From the NCBI GenBank assembly GCA_020310875.1, contig CM035437.1, forward strand, positions 53,206,965 through 53,270,964: a stretch of DNA of 64,000 nt, in the 5' to 3' direction. A program made the translations under genes and the position numbers. Position 1 is the stretch's first letter. The number at the start of each line of letters is the position of its first letter. The stretch is from Ceratopteris richardii. Lineage: Eukaryota; Streptophyta; Polypodiopsida; Polypodiales; Pteridaceae. Positions 50,433-61,398 of this stretch are shown here, in pieces. The notes under the pieces are model-generated. The model saw only the letters and a list, made by a program, of their open reading frames with translations. It ran no database searches and was not told the origin of the DNA.

Positions 50433-51017
50433 ATGGATGTAGCAGTGAATGAAGAACAATGGACCCCTCATTGTGATGAGGATGGTTATGATATCTCCAT
50501 CTTTATGATTGAACCCATGGATGAAGAGCCTATTTTGGAATACTGCGCTGAAATGACTCAAAAGTCAGATGAGACAAGTGATGAAGATCGAGAGTCCATT
50601 ATTATGGAACCCTTTTGTTCTTCAAGAGAAGAATATCCATATTTCATAGAAGTTGCCATCTCTGAGGTAGGAAAAGAGAATCAAATGGATCAACTCAAGC
50701 CACTCAAGGAGAACAAGAAGAATAAGTAGAAGAAAGAAGGAAAGAAGTCACCTAGGTCAAAAGAAAAAGAATCCCTATTGGAAGTACTAAAGAGCTTTAA
50801 GAAATATGAAATAGAGGATCGAAGAATTATGGTAAGAATTCCTAAAAGAGAAACAAGTACCAGAGAAGCATATTACAATCAGGAGAAGACTAAGAAGATC
50901 TTAGTGATAGTTGAAGAAGGAGAGGAAAAATGCACATATAAAGGGCATGATCTAACAGAGGAGGAAGAAGACGAATTGATAGTCTTGTTGAGAGAATATA
51001 GAGATGTGTTTGCATAG
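50433..51017 (+). pseudogene. Gypsy D acidic linker before RT
   Basis: Open pieces 50433-50729 and 50778-51017 are very rich in Glu, Asp and Lys. The end LTEEEEDELIVLLREYRDVFA is the usual lead-in to gypsy RT (EY.DVFAW). A stop separates the pieces at 50727-50729 and another follows VFA. Confidence 0.65.
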
Positions 51018-51029
51018 AGTTATAAGGAT

Positions 51030-52330
51030 TTGAAAGGAGTAGACCCTGACATATGCTCCCATAGAATCCCCATGACTCATGAAGCCAAGCCTTCAAAACA
51101 AAAACCATACACTTATAATGATAATTATGGAGCCAAGATTAAGGAAGAGATAGACCGTTTGATAGAAACCAGATTTATCTATGAGATTGAGCATACCGAA
51201 TGGCTATCACCCATTGTGGTAGCACCCAAAAAGAATGGGAAGTTATGTGTTTACATTAACTTGAAAAAAGTTAATGCAACCACTATTAGAGATAGCTATC
51301 CACTTCCTATGGAGCACTTATTAGAACGAGTAGCAGGAAAGGAATTTTACAACTTCCTTGATGGATTCTCAATCTACAATCAGGTGGCCATTGCTCCTAA
51401 AGATCAGCATAAAATGGATTTTGCTATAGAATGGGGCATGTTTGCATTTCATGTGATGCCATTTAGGCTGGCAAATGCACATGCTACCTTTCAATAGCTA
51501 ATGTTCCATGTCTTTAAGGAAATCTTACATAAGAACTTGGAAGTCTATGTTGATGATTTGTGTGCTCACTCCAACATTAGGCAAACATACATCCATGAAT
51601 TGAAACAAGTTTTTGACAAATGTCAAGCATATCAAGTCTGTCTGAACCCAAAAAAGTGCATTTTCATGGTCAGGCAAGGAAAGATTCTAGGACACATCAT
51701 GTCAAAGAATGGGATCTCTATGGACGAAGAGAAAGTTAGAGTGATTGCAGAACTACCAAGGCCAAAGAATTTTAAGGAAGTACAGGCTTTCATTGGGCAT
51801 TGTGGTTACTATCGAGGCTTTATACACATGTATGCTATCATTTCAAAACATCTATACACACTTTTGGCTAAGTTCGAATGGATGGAGGAATGTGAGGAAT
51901 CATTTAACAAACTCAAACAATGGTTGTGTTCAACACCAATTTTGATGACATGGGATTGGAGTAAGCCATTCCATGTACATGAGGATGCATCCAACTATGT
52001 GATCGAGTGTGTGCTAGCACAATCTATGAGGGAGAGCAATATAGATCTACCCATAACATATACAAGTAGACAGTTGAATGTAGTGGAAAGAAATTACACT
52101 ACTACTGAGCATAAGGATTAGGAATGATTTACATAGTAAAGAAATTCAAACACTATTAGTTGGAAGACAAATTCAATTTTTTCACAGACCATCGAGCATT
52201 GTTATATGTGGTCAACAAACCCTGTAATATGGGAAGATTGATACATTGGTTTTTGCTATTAATGGAGTATGAATTTGAAGTGGTAGTCAAAAAAGGAAAG
52301 ACCCACGTTAGAGTCGATCACCTTTCATGA
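51030..52330 (+). pseudogene. Gypsy D reverse transcriptase and RNase H
   Basis: Open from 51030 to 51497: HRIPMTHEAKPSKQKPYTY, KEEIDRLIETRFIYEIEHTE, SPIVVAPKKNGKLCVYINLK, LERVAGKEFYNFLDGFS and HVMPFRLANAHATFQ, then a TAG. It continues in frame at 51501 with EVYVDDLCAHS (YVDD intact, about 51541-51560), LGHIMSKNGISMD and GHCGYYRGFI. RNase H follows: FHVHEDASNYVIECVLAQ, NYTTTEHKD, a TAG at 52119-52121, then in another frame TDHRALLYVV and VRVDHLS. A well-preserved copy: few lesions over 1.3 kb. Confidence 0.92.
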
Positions 52331-52985
52331 TTGACTATGGGAGAAGCCTGGCAAGGAATAGTTGATGATTTACCAAATGCTTACTTGCTTTATCTTGAAG
52401 TAGTGCTTGAATGGACCAAATCAATTGTCCCTATTCTTACATTTGGACCCAAGAACCCTCATATTAGAATCAAAGAACAAGAGATAACCAAGTCCCAATT
52501 ATACTAAATAATGTCAAGAAGTATTTACAAACAAGATAATCAAAATATCCTCACTTTTGCGTAGAGGAATCGGAGCACAAGAAATGGTTGCGATTAGAAC
52601 ATATAGGTGCATTAAACCAACACCATTCGAATCACTGCACACTATAGACTCTGCATAGATTAGGAGTGTACTGGCCTTCGATGGAAGCAAATGTCTACAA
52701 AACATGAAAGCAAATGTCTACAGAACATGAAAGGGATGTTGAGTCTGTTGTGTTAGACCACTTGTCAAACATGCGACTTTATACCATGTCTCTCTAACAC
52801 CAAAATGGAGTGGACCAATGGTAACTTACTTGAGGACGAAAATATTTCCTTAAGGAATGACTATAGCAAGAAAAATAAGTCTAGAGCAAGAAGCTCAAGA
52901 CTACACACTCATTGGTGATAATATGTACAAATGAGAAAGAGATGGATATATGTGACAATGTGTTCATGAGAGTGACTACCTGAGC
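52331..52985 (+). pseudogene. Gypsy D RNase H-integrase linker
   Basis: Coding-like text GEAWQGIVDDLPNAYLLYLE and IRIKEQEITKSQLY near 52335-52505, then a broken stretch including a 25-base near-duplication (gcaaatgtctacaaaacatgaaa and its variant at about 52687-52731). No archaeal-type second RNase H motif was recognised, although some Tat elements carry one here. Confidence 0.5.
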
Positions 52986-54124
52986 ATATTACAAACTACA
53001 CACCAGGGTGTTGCAGGAGGTCATTTTGGCCTCGAGTGGATAATCAAGGCAATATTTTTCTCAGGACTATGGTAGCCTACTCTTCATATGGATGCACATA
53101 CATATGTGAAGAGATGTGATGTATGCCAAATGGCTCAATTTCTGACTCGCAGAGATGAGATGCCACTAAAACTCATGATGGGAGGACCTTCATTCTCTTA
53201 CTGGGGCATAGATTTCATTGGACCCATTAACCCCCATGCTAAAGGCACTCATGATGAATACATCATCATCGCAAGAGATTATCTCACCAAATATGTAAAG
53301 GCTAAGGCTACCAAAAAGAATGATGCACACATCATTGCAAAATTCTTATTTGAGAATGTTCTTAGTAGGTATGGATTACCTATAGAGCTAGTGAGCGATA
53401 GGACTCACTTTCTAAACAAAGTCATTGAATATTTGTTACAAGAGTTTATGGCAATTCACAAGAAGTCTGCACCATATCTTCCTCAGGCCAATGGACAGGC
53501 AGAAAGCACTAACAAGATCTTTTGCAATGTCCTTACTAAACTCATAAACAACAAACGCTCAGATTGGGAGAAACAGTCACATCATGACGTTTGGGCATAT
53601 CAAGTGGCCTATAAGATCATACTCAATGCAACTCACTTTTAGATGGTTTTTGGTCAAAATGTAGTGCTTCCCTTGGATTTTTTGATGCCACCCTTAAGGT
53701 AGTAGAAGAACATCAATGGACTAGCCATGAGTTATCATCGAGGATCATGGACTTGGAATGATTAGGAGAGACTAGGTTGAGAGCGGCAGTAGGTATATAT
53801 GCCACCGAGAAGAGACAAAAAGCCTATTTTTATGCACATGTGAAGGACAAAGGCTTGAAAGAGGGAGATTCGGTCTTAGTTTATATGCTGAAACAACATG
53901 CATGAAAGCTAGTGAAACGAGGGTATGGACCGATGCTTATAAACAAGATTTCAAGGAGTGGAGCTACACAATTAGCCACTTTAGAAGGGAAAGTAATGGC
54001 TAACTATATTAACGGTTGTAGAGTCAAGATTTATCAAGAACCTCTAACGGAGGATATGCTTAAACGACTCATGTTAGGAAAGAAATTTAAAGATGAAGAG
54101 AAGAGAATCAGAAAAGAAGCTTAG
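52986..54124 (+). pseudogene. Gypsy D integrase with GPY/F-type C-terminus
   Basis: The zinc region reads HQGVAGGHFGLEWIIKAIFF and, after a TAG, HTYVKRCDVCQ. The core is open from 53088 to 53642: YWGIDFIGPINP (first Asp), ELVSDRTHFLNK (second Asp) and PYLPQANGQAESTNKI (Glu), so the DDE triad is present. After stops, 53912-54124 reads RGYGPMLINKISRSGATQLA and NYINGCRVKIYQEP, the GPY/F module. No chromodomain follows, which argues against a chromovirus. Confidence 0.9.
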
Positions 54125-54267
54125 GAAGGGGCCTTAGAATGCATTAAACATATGAAAATACGAAGACAAGGACTAGGGAGAGAATGCTATAAACCTGTAC
54201 TGACATAGAAGCCCCCAAATATTCGATGGCAATGTGCTAGACAAGGCTAACTACACATCCTAGCATA

Positions 54268-54612
54268 GTGTATAGGAGACCATTCATTACGATTAGGCTA
54301 GGGAAAGATAATTCATTCAAGGAGATAAGGGTGCTAATTGATTCAGGTGCTACAACTAGTGCGACTAGGTGGTCTCACTGTCAAGACATGGGACTAGAAA
54401 TGTGCCCTATAGAGGCATACCTCATAGGGCTAGGAAGCATGGAAACCCTTTGCATGGGTGAGGTGGATCTTCCTATCCTCATAGAAGATGTAACCTTGAT
54501 GGTGAAGCTCCTAGTTTGTTATGATGATGACCTGATAGAACCATTGATTCTTGGCCAAGATTGGTTATATGATCACTCAGTGGACTTGAATCTTAGAAAA
54601 TTCTCTCTTTAG
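54268..54612 (+). pseudogene. Second aspartic-protease-like ORF downstream of integrase in gypsy D
   Basis: One uninterrupted 114-codon frame reads RPFITIRLGKDNSFKEIRV, then LIDSGATTSATRW (the retropepsin active-site motif intact) and, about 75 residues on, IEPLILGQDWLYDHS, the C-terminal hydrophobic-Leu-Gly-x-Asp-Trp-Leu motif. The length between motifs fits a retroviral-type protease monomer. It lies in the env position, after the integrase tail and before the 3' LTR, and is better preserved than the canonical protease at 49634-50308. It could be an accessory ORF of this lineage or a captured host or retroelement domain. Cellular role unknown. Confidence 0.72.
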
Positions 54613-55618
54613 CTTAGGATAACAAGCGAGTAGTGATCAATACCACTCAAGTTCCCTAACCCCCCCTCCTAGAGGAAAGTAACCCTAGCCCATATGTAAT
54701 GAATGCGAAGGAGGATTGGAAGATTTTTGGACAAATCCCCCCTCCTCTGATGAACCTTGGCCAAATGGGCAAAATAGTTAGACAAATGGGTACCCTTCTT
54801 TTCCAAAGCAGAGTGTCCATCAGACCTCTCAACCACCATCATGGGAAAGTCAACCAAAACTTGAAAATCCCAACCCATGGCCACCCCAGACTACCCCATG
54901 GAAGCAACATAGGTATACCAAAGCAGTTGGAATGAAGAAAATATGGGTACAAAAGGTTATCGATCACCAACCATCTCCAACAATGCAAGACAAGAAGTCA
55001 AGATGAAGCTGAATCAACGTCAATGCTCCAGATCACTTAGACATTCTCCATGAACAGAATTCAAAAAATTTTGGTGCCTAAGAAGTCTCTGTTAGCAACA
55101 TTGAACACCCCTCATATCTGGGTACCCAAGGCCTGTCTTGTAGCTCAGAACCCAATCCCTCTAAAATCACATCACTCACCAACTGTATCACCAGAAATCC
55201 ATCCCTTATATCTCATCCTAGGAACCATGTTCATTCACCAACCCTAAGACAATGGGTGTCGAAAAGCATCTAGAACACTCCACACACCCCATTGTACAAT
55301 ATCAAAACTCTTATTTCTGACCTTTATCCTTGTAATATTTCACCGACACCTAAGCCTTGTAAAAATAAACCCCACTAACTCACTATCATTGGTATTCGTT
55401 TGAACATGTGGATCTACCACTTGACGCATAGTGAGGCAATATTTTCCAACCCACATCACGGAAGGAATTACTGCAACAATATCTTGAGATGATGTATACC
55501 TAGACAAAGGCTCCCTTACACTTAAAGTACAACCCATGTTATGGCCTTGTACCTCGTTTCCATTCGTGGACTGCATTCACTATAAAAATATAGAATAATA
55601 AGCAATGCCAAGACTAGC
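54613..55618 (+). pseudogene. Coding-like 3' region of gypsy D, unrecognised
   Basis: Frames at 54699-54935 and 55050-55247 are rich in Pro, His, Ser and Asn (for example PQTTPWKQHRYTK and HPRLPHGSN). They may be the decayed C-terminal extension of the 54268 ORF or part of a separate ORF. No signal peptide or membrane segment was recognised. Confidence 0.35.
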
Positions 55619-55709
55619 TAAACTATCCATACCTTTCACCACCACGGGGTCCCCCCATAGTTGGATATATGGGGGGAACCCCGTGGTGGTGAAAGGTATG
55701 GATAGTTTA
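55619..55709. repeat. Near-perfect 91-bp hairpin (arms ~41 bp, loop 8)
   Basis: The left arm starts taaactatccatacc at 55619 and the right arm ends ggtatggatagttta at 55709. The arms are complementary throughout except for one extra T in the right arm's complement, and the loop is about gttggata (55660-55667). The stem contains ccaccacgggg and cccccc, unusually GC-rich for this AT-rich element. Confidence 0.95.
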
Positions 55710-56211
55710 CCGCATGACTAATGTGGCCACCCAAATGACCATCAAAATTTTTTATCTGATGCAAACCACGTTCACAATCTTCAGATGTGTCAGACCTCCA
55801 CAAGTGTCCACCCTAAGTTTTGAGCATGATAATGGTGATCTAGTTTACGATATGAGTACAACGCCATCGTTTAGGGTGTGCTACACATGGCACTACTAGA
55901 TTCAGTATTTACCAGCATGTTACAAATCAACATTTGAAGAGATGTTTACTATAAGCTTCTGGGAGTACCATTCAAAAGTATTCATCAGTAGGCCTACACA
56001 TTTGTTACAACTTTCTGCCTATGAACAGATGATGTACTCCACAAATTATAGACATTTGCCCCGTGATGAGCCTCGAGCAGTTGATTGGGAAAAATGAGAA
56101 GCAGATTTAGCACGAGGTCTCCACATCACTAAACAATCACTCACCAATGATCTCTTGCAGAATTACATCACCCATGCCCTGCAACCAAGATCTCTTGAGG
56201 ATGATAGACAT
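55710..56211 (+). pseudogene. Unrecognised ORF directly upstream of the gypsy D 3' LTR
   Basis: The frame starting at 55714 reads MTNVATQMTIKIFYLMQTTF and VSTLSFEHDNGDLVYDMS, has a TAG at 55897-55899, and carries on in the same frame with YKSTFEEMFTISFWEYHSKV, LSAYEQMMYSTNYRHLPRDE, a TGA at 56096-56098 and ADLARGLHITKQ. It ends just before the purine tract. Only two stops over about 160 codons suggest a formerly real protein in the env position. No transmembrane helix is obvious, so it is not clearly an envelope protein. I do not recognise it. Confidence 0.5.
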
Positions 56212-56226
56212 GAGAGGGAGGGGGGT
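56212..56226 (+). other. Polypurine tract of gypsy D
   Basis: gagagggaggggggt immediately before the 3' LTR start TGTTGGCAG; priming site for plus-strand DNA. Confidence 0.88.
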
Positions 56227-56767
56227 TGTTGGCAGTGCAACTGGCAGTAGCCATAGACATCAATGCAGAGGAAGCATGTGAATGGGAAATGCAAGAAGTA
56301 TGGGGGACCAGACCCATTATTTTTTCAAAGAAAGATGTTTTCATTATCTCTTGGATAAACCATTGAGAGTGGTTTTAATCACTCGTGTAACACATGTAAG
56401 ATATAAAATCCAATCTTGTATTGAGTTGTTCCATTTTGTGCAAGCCGAGTCATCCTCAAGCTTGAAGAGCTTAGGTAGAACGCTCATACCAAATTTTGTA
56501 ATTTTTAGACTTAGACCTCCAAATGACACTTAGAACCTATTTTTTAACGAGGTCGAACACTAGGTTCAAAACTGGCCAAAACTAGTCTAAAAACTATAAA
56601 AAGAGCTAGAGAGCTCATTTTTGAGGTTAGCTAATGTGGCAAGTTTTGTAAGAGCTATTTTGAGTAATACACGTGTGATTCTCACCTTCCATTGTGTCTC
56701 TCTTGTCTCTACCATGTGTATGTGTATGTGTGTGTGCATGTGGTGCCTACCCTTGTCTAGAACAACA
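56227..56767 (+). repeat. 3' LTR of gypsy D
   Basis: 541 bp from TGTTGGCAGTGCAACTGGC to about GAACAACA. Shares with the 5' LTR the phrases gaatgggaaatgca, ggaccagacccattattttt and aaactataaaaagagcta (TATA-like at about 56590). It lacks the roughly 84-bp block present in the 5' LTR. Confidence 0.92.
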
Positions 56768-57960
56768 AAAACCTTGCGAGATAGCAAATTAGATGCACCT
56801 TTGTCATATCATACTCATTTAGGCTCTCATAGTGGTTCTTTTGCATCAGATTGCTATGCTATGGTTGCATCTACTCTTTGTGATGAGAATGAGCCAGTTT
56901 CATTTGATGAATTACAAAATTCAAAAAATTGGATGGTTGCTATGCAATCAGAATATGATGCTATTATGAAAAATGGTACTTGGTCTTTATGTGAATTGCC
57001 TCCTAACAAGAAGGCCATTGGCACTAAGTGGGTAAAAAAGATAAAGTGTAAGCTTGATGGAACAACTGAAAGGTATAAGGCTAGGCTTATTGCAAAGGGT
57101 TATGCTCAAGAAAGAGGCATTGATTTTGATGAGATATTTGCTCCTACATGTTGAATGACTATTGTTCGTAGCATCTGTGCAATTGAAGCTCATCATGGTT
57201 GGAACCTACATCAATTGAAAATTAAAACTACATTTTTGAATGGTGACTTGCATGAAGAAGTGTATGTTTTTCAGCCTCATGGTCTTGTGTAGAAAGGGCA
57301 TGAGAACAAAGTGTGTAGGTTTAGGAAGGCATTATATAGTTTGAAGCAACCACCATGTTCTTGGTATGAAAAGATACATGCCTACCTAATTGCACATGGT
57401 TTTGAGAATAGTCCAACTGAGAGCACCTTATATGTTAAGCATGCAAATGATGTGCTTCTGATCATTCTTGTCTATGTTCATGACATGCTTCTCACTGGTC
57501 CTCATGAGAAGCATATTGCTTTGAGACGTCAGAGTTGGGGAATTTGCATCGTTATTTGGGCATTCAGTTTATGCAAGTTGATGGTGGAATATCTTTGTGT
57601 CAAACAAAATAAATTAACACAAAATTGTAGCATTTTGGCCTTGAGGACTGCAAACTTTTATTGCCACTCCTATGGAAACAAGTTTAGGGATGAGTCTTCA
57701 TGATGCTAGAGATGCATTGGATGTTGTTCTCTATCAGAAGGATGATGGATGCTTGATTTACTTATGCATTAATCAGCCAGAAATTCAGTTTGCTATCTCA
57801 CAGATGAGCATGTTTATGCATTGCTCACGTGTCAAGCATGAGCATGCGGTTAAGCGCATATTTTGCTATTTGAGTGGTACTCAGCTACTTGGATTGTTTT
57901 ATCCCAAGGGGGGATCACTACCACCAAATTTACATGCTTTTTTTTACTCTGACTAGACTG
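56768..57960 (+). pseudogene. Copia C reverse transcriptase (after gypsy D)
   Basis: Resumes with LRDSKLDAPLSYHTHLGSHS and is open to 57154: [56 protein letters not shown], then TGA at 57152-57154 where Arg is expected. Next [34 protein letters not shown], and the catalytic box reads YVHDMLL (about 57472-57492), so the first Asp of YVDD is His. This mutation alone would abolish polymerase activity. Confidence 0.9.
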
Positions 57961-58402
57961 CTTGCTATGACATTGTGTGTCCACCAATGCTTTTTACTTC
58001 ATGCTTGGTAGCTCATGCATATTCTGGTTGAGCAAGAAGCAGCCTACTATGGCCACTTCTAGCTGTGAGGCTAAATATAGGACAACTTTCACAGTGAGTG
58101 TTTAGTGTGTGTGGTGTAGATGCCTTATGGTTGATTTGGGTGTTGGTTAGTCTTCTACCACCACCATCTTCATTGATAGTCGGAGTGCATTGGCCGTTGC
58201 GAGAAACCTTGTCTTCCATGCTCGCACTAAGCACAGTGAGGTGCACTATCATTATGTCAGGGAGAGGTTCTCTACTGGAGAGATAAGTTTGGCATATGTG
58301 CCTACACGGGAGAACATTGCATACCTTTTCACAAAGGCTCTGCCTAGGGAGAATTTTGAAGCTTTCTGCAAAGCTTTGGGCTTACGTCTTTTTGTGGATT
58401 GA
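57961..58402 (+). pseudogene. Copia C RNase H remnant
   Basis: Pieces read MLGSSCIFWLSKKQPTMATSS-like text (broken by frame changes), then MAVARNLVFHARTKHSEVHY and FSTGEISLAYVPTRENIAYL, ending ALGLRLFVD and TGA at 58400-58402. It is 74 bp upstream of the 3' LTR. A purine tract aagggggattt lies at 58466-58476. Confidence 0.85.
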
Positions 58403-58475
58403 TTCCACATAGCTTAGCACTTCCTTATACATGAGTGCGAGCTCCATGTTCATTGCATCACTCCTAAGGGGGATT

Positions 58476-58706
58476 TATTCATATATTTAGGTAGTGATGT
58501 GTGTGAACACACTAGGATCGCTAGGGCACTTTCTTCTCTCTTTAGGAGGTATTTTTTCCTTGCCTTGTATACATGCCTATAACCCTAGAAGGTTACTTAT
58601 CTTTGTACATTCTCTTGGTAATACATTCAGTATTGTGTGTTTTGCTCCAAGCTTCTTCTTCTTCCTTGTGTAGTTCGCAGGCTCTCGTGGACCTCAAACT
58701 CAAACA
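58476..58706 (+). repeat. 3' LTR of copia C
   Basis: Begins TATTCATATATTTAGG (TG changed to TA) and ends CTCAAACA. It is followed by the target duplication attaa. Confidence 0.92.
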
Positions 58707-59772
58707 ATTAAAACTACATTTTTTATATTTACACAAGGAAGTGTATGTATTTTGACCATGTGGTTTGATGTAGAAAGAGCATGAAAACAAAGTGTGTAGG
58801 TTGAAGAAGGCATTGTATGGATCGAAGCAAGCACCACACTCTTGGTATAAGAAGATACATGACAACTTTCTAGCATATGGATTTGAAAACAATCCAACTG
58901 AGAGCGCCTTATATGTTAAGTGGGTAGTTGATGTACCTCTGATCATTGTTGGATATGTTGATGATATGCTAGGGCATTAATATCATTATTTGGGCATTTA
59001 GTTTATGCAAGTTGTTTAGGGAATAGCTTTGTTTTGAAAAAAATACATTGTCACATTATGTCAACATTTTGGCCTTAAAGATTGCAAACCTATTCCACTC
59101 CCATGGGACACGTTTATGGTTGAGTTTTCATGATGTTGAAGATGCACTTGATGGTGTTCTCTATGAGCAGGCTATTGGATGCTTGATGTTCTTATGCATA
59201 ACTCATCGTCACATTCAGTGCATCTTCCATGATTAAGTGCATCATCCTCACATTCACGCGATTAAGTGCATCTTCTGATTCTTGAGTCATACTCAATTAC
59301 TTGGATTGTTCTATCGCAAGAGGGGATCATTACAACAAGATTTACTTGCTTTTTTTGGCTTATACTGGGATGATTTCTATGACAATGGTGTGTCTACTAG
59401 TGGTTTTTGCTTCATTCTATAACCACCTTTATTTATGAGGTAGACTATAGGGTATCTTTAACAATGATTGTTGAGTATGTGTGCCTCAAATGCGTTTTGG
59501 CTGATTTCGGTGTTGGTTAGTCTTCTATCACGACCATATTTACTGACTATCAAATCACATTGGTAGTTGCAACAAACCTTGTGTTCCATGCTCACACAAT
59601 GCACATTGAGGTGCACTATTATTATGCCAAGGAGAGACTCCCTGATGTAGACATCAATTTGGCTTATGTTCCCACATATGATATTGTTGTAGACCTTTTC
59701 ACAAAGGCTCTATCTAGGGAGAATTTTGAAGCTTTTCACAAAGTCTTGGGATTATTTCCTTTTTTGGATTGA
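58707..59772 (+). pseudogene. Copia B reverse transcriptase and RNase H, 3' part after element C
   Basis: Resumes at KTTFFIFTQ, then [32 protein letters not shown] and GYVDDMLGH (YVDD intact, about 58954-58968). A deletion and frameshifts follow. RNase H is recognised late in the stretch: NLVFHAHTMHIEVHYYY, INLAYVPTYDIVVDLFTKAL, ending LFPFLD and TGA at 59770-59772. This is the direct continuation of 41441-41834. Confidence 0.87.
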
Positions 59773-59850
59773 ATTCTTCCCACATAGCTTGGAGCTTCCT
59801 TATACATCCGTGCTAGCTTCTTGTTCACCACCTCACTTCCAAGGGGGATT

Positions 59851-60066
59851 TGTTGTATATTCTTGTAGTGATGTCTATTAGCATAGTTAGGATTTCTTTA
59901 ACCCTTTTTCCCTATTTAGGAGGTTTTTTCTTCGACTTGCATAACCCCAATAGTTCACTTATCGTTCTACATTCACTTGGTAATACTATTATTATTGTGT
60001 TGTTGTCCAAGCTTCTTCCTCTTCCTTGTGTTGTTCATGTGCTTTCACAATCCTTGTACTCCAACA
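59851..60066 (+). repeat. 3' LTR of copia B
   Basis: Begins TGTTGTATATTCTTG right after the purine tract aagggggatt (59841-59850) and ends CTCCAACA. Shares gtagtgatg-t, ttaggaggttttttc and caagcttcttcctcttcc with the other LTRs. No matching 5-bp duplication with the left end at 38576 was found (caggg versus tagag). Confidence 0.85.
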
Positions 60067-61398
60067 TAGAGGATAAGCCTCAAACCACTCAAGTCTTGTA
60101 GCGAGATCCCTAAAATCCCATAATGACCTAGGAAGTAAGTGATGCCATAAGGTGTACGATATGTTTTAATACATTCATTACGTATTCCTTTCAACGCAAT
60201 TTGAATCACCATACTTGCATTGAACAATTGGCAATAGTGATACATTCGAGTTGAGATACTCCACCCCTCCTATAAGTGCTAAATCCATGTGTTGATGACC
60301 ACTTCAAGATTGCAGCAAGTTGCATGCTTGAGATTTCAAAGTCTTCATTGAACTACTATCGAAAGAAAGCGAGTCATTTCTCTGTGTCAATATATGTATC
60401 AATCGGTCTCCAACCTCCAAGTGTTGAAGGGTTGAGTTCCTCCTTTTTTTCCCATGGCAACATTTTTTGTTTCTGTATGTGTTCCAAACACATGGATTAT
60501 GTCTCAAGGTTTTGCCCTTGCTTGGCACTTCCTATCCTAAAGGTTCATGTTCCACATGATGCAAAGATAATTACCTCCACTAAAATGGATGAGCCTCTGA
60601 AAAATTTTCGTCTAACTCCCTAGAGATCACCATGCACACCCAATAGTCTTCCCTTGACCTTACCCATTTATCACCATGCCGTGCATCCAAATACTCTAGG
60701 AGACACCTATATTGATTATCTCATTATCTCAAGTTGTCATGAGTTTGTGAATAGAGTACCGACCATGCCCACACCCTTCCCCTTTTGGTTACATTCTCTA
60801 AACCCTTTTGAGATGTATTCTCCTCACAGGAAGGCAATGAATTGCTTAGCTATCCTATGAAATGTTCAAGCTCGCCACCACATTGTGCATCTTAGCAATC
60901 AGCACACTATAGTGCTTAGATAATCCCCCTTTTTGAATGAGGCTTAACCTCCCATGACCAAAGACTATGGCCTATCCCCTTATCAACGTGTCTTACTAAC
61001 TTCTATACCCTTTTCAATATTGTTTCTCTGGAGATATGACTTACCATGACATGAGACACAAAACATTTAAATGACGATGATATAATTGAAAATGCCGAGA
61101 AAGATGCAAAAAATAGAGAGTTTGTGTGATGATGAAGAAGAAGGTGAACATGGAGATGGAGAATATGAAACATGCAAAAAATAGAGATTTCATATGCTTA
61201 ACACTCCTTCGTATGTTGATATTTACAATGTGATTAAAAATGGAACTCTTGCTAAAAACCTTTTTGATATGCTAAAACAAGAGAGGAACTAAATCTTAAG
61301 GACTTATAAATGTGGTAACAAACAAATCATCAAATGCACCTCCTCAACATTCCAAGTATGGATCTTGCATCAAGCGTTAGTAGCCCAACCCATAACTA
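60067..61398. other. Unassigned sequence between copia B and copia E
   Basis: Open frames at 60276-60623 (+) and 60654-60860 (+) have no recognised domain. No LTR or transposon end was seen at 61399, where copia E breaks off. Confidence 0.4.

Larger units (their letters stand above)
45488..56767 (+). mobile_element. Ty3/gypsy element D, 11.3 kb, with extra ORFs between integrase and 3' LTR
   Basis: LTRs at 45488-46112 and 56227-56767 enclose gag with several zinc knuckles, protease, RT, RNase H, integrase with a GPY/F-type tail, a second aspartic-protease-like ORF, another unrecognised coding region and a purine tract. It sits inside copia C between VQ and TLRD codons. The flanks caaat and aaaac fit a single original caaac if each copy has one mutation. 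The primer site is a decayed form of TTGGCGCCGTTGCCGGGGA, the site used by Tat/Athila-type gypsy elements. No chromodomain was seen. Confidence 0.93.
41835..58706 (+). mobile_element. Ty1/copia element C, nested in B and itself interrupted by two elements
   Basis: LTRs at 41835-42064 and 58476-58706 are flanked by a perfect 5-bp duplication, attaa (41830-41834 and 58707-58711). Gag is interrupted by the solo-LTR-like element at 43055-43431, and the pol region by gypsy D at 45488-56767. C is the same family as B, so this is self-nesting. Without its inserts C would be about 5.2 kb. Its LTRs differ from each other at many positions (roughly one in seven by eye), so the insertion is old. Confidence 0.94.
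38576..60066 (+). mobile_element. Ty1/copia element B, split by nested insertion of element C
   Basis: The 5' LTR (38576-38788), gag, protease, integrase and the start of RT run to 41834. The RT reading resumes at 58707 exactly where element C ends, continues through RNase H to 59772 and ends with the 3' LTR at 59851-60066. Removing C and one attaa copy rejoins the RT text around LDI-KTTF. Without C, B would be about 4.6 kb. It is badly decayed, more so than A and C, as expected for the outermost (oldest) element. Confidence 0.9.

Noticed and set aside
55710..56211. Retroviral-type envelope gene
   Set aside because: No signal peptide, transmembrane helix or fusion-type motif could be seen.
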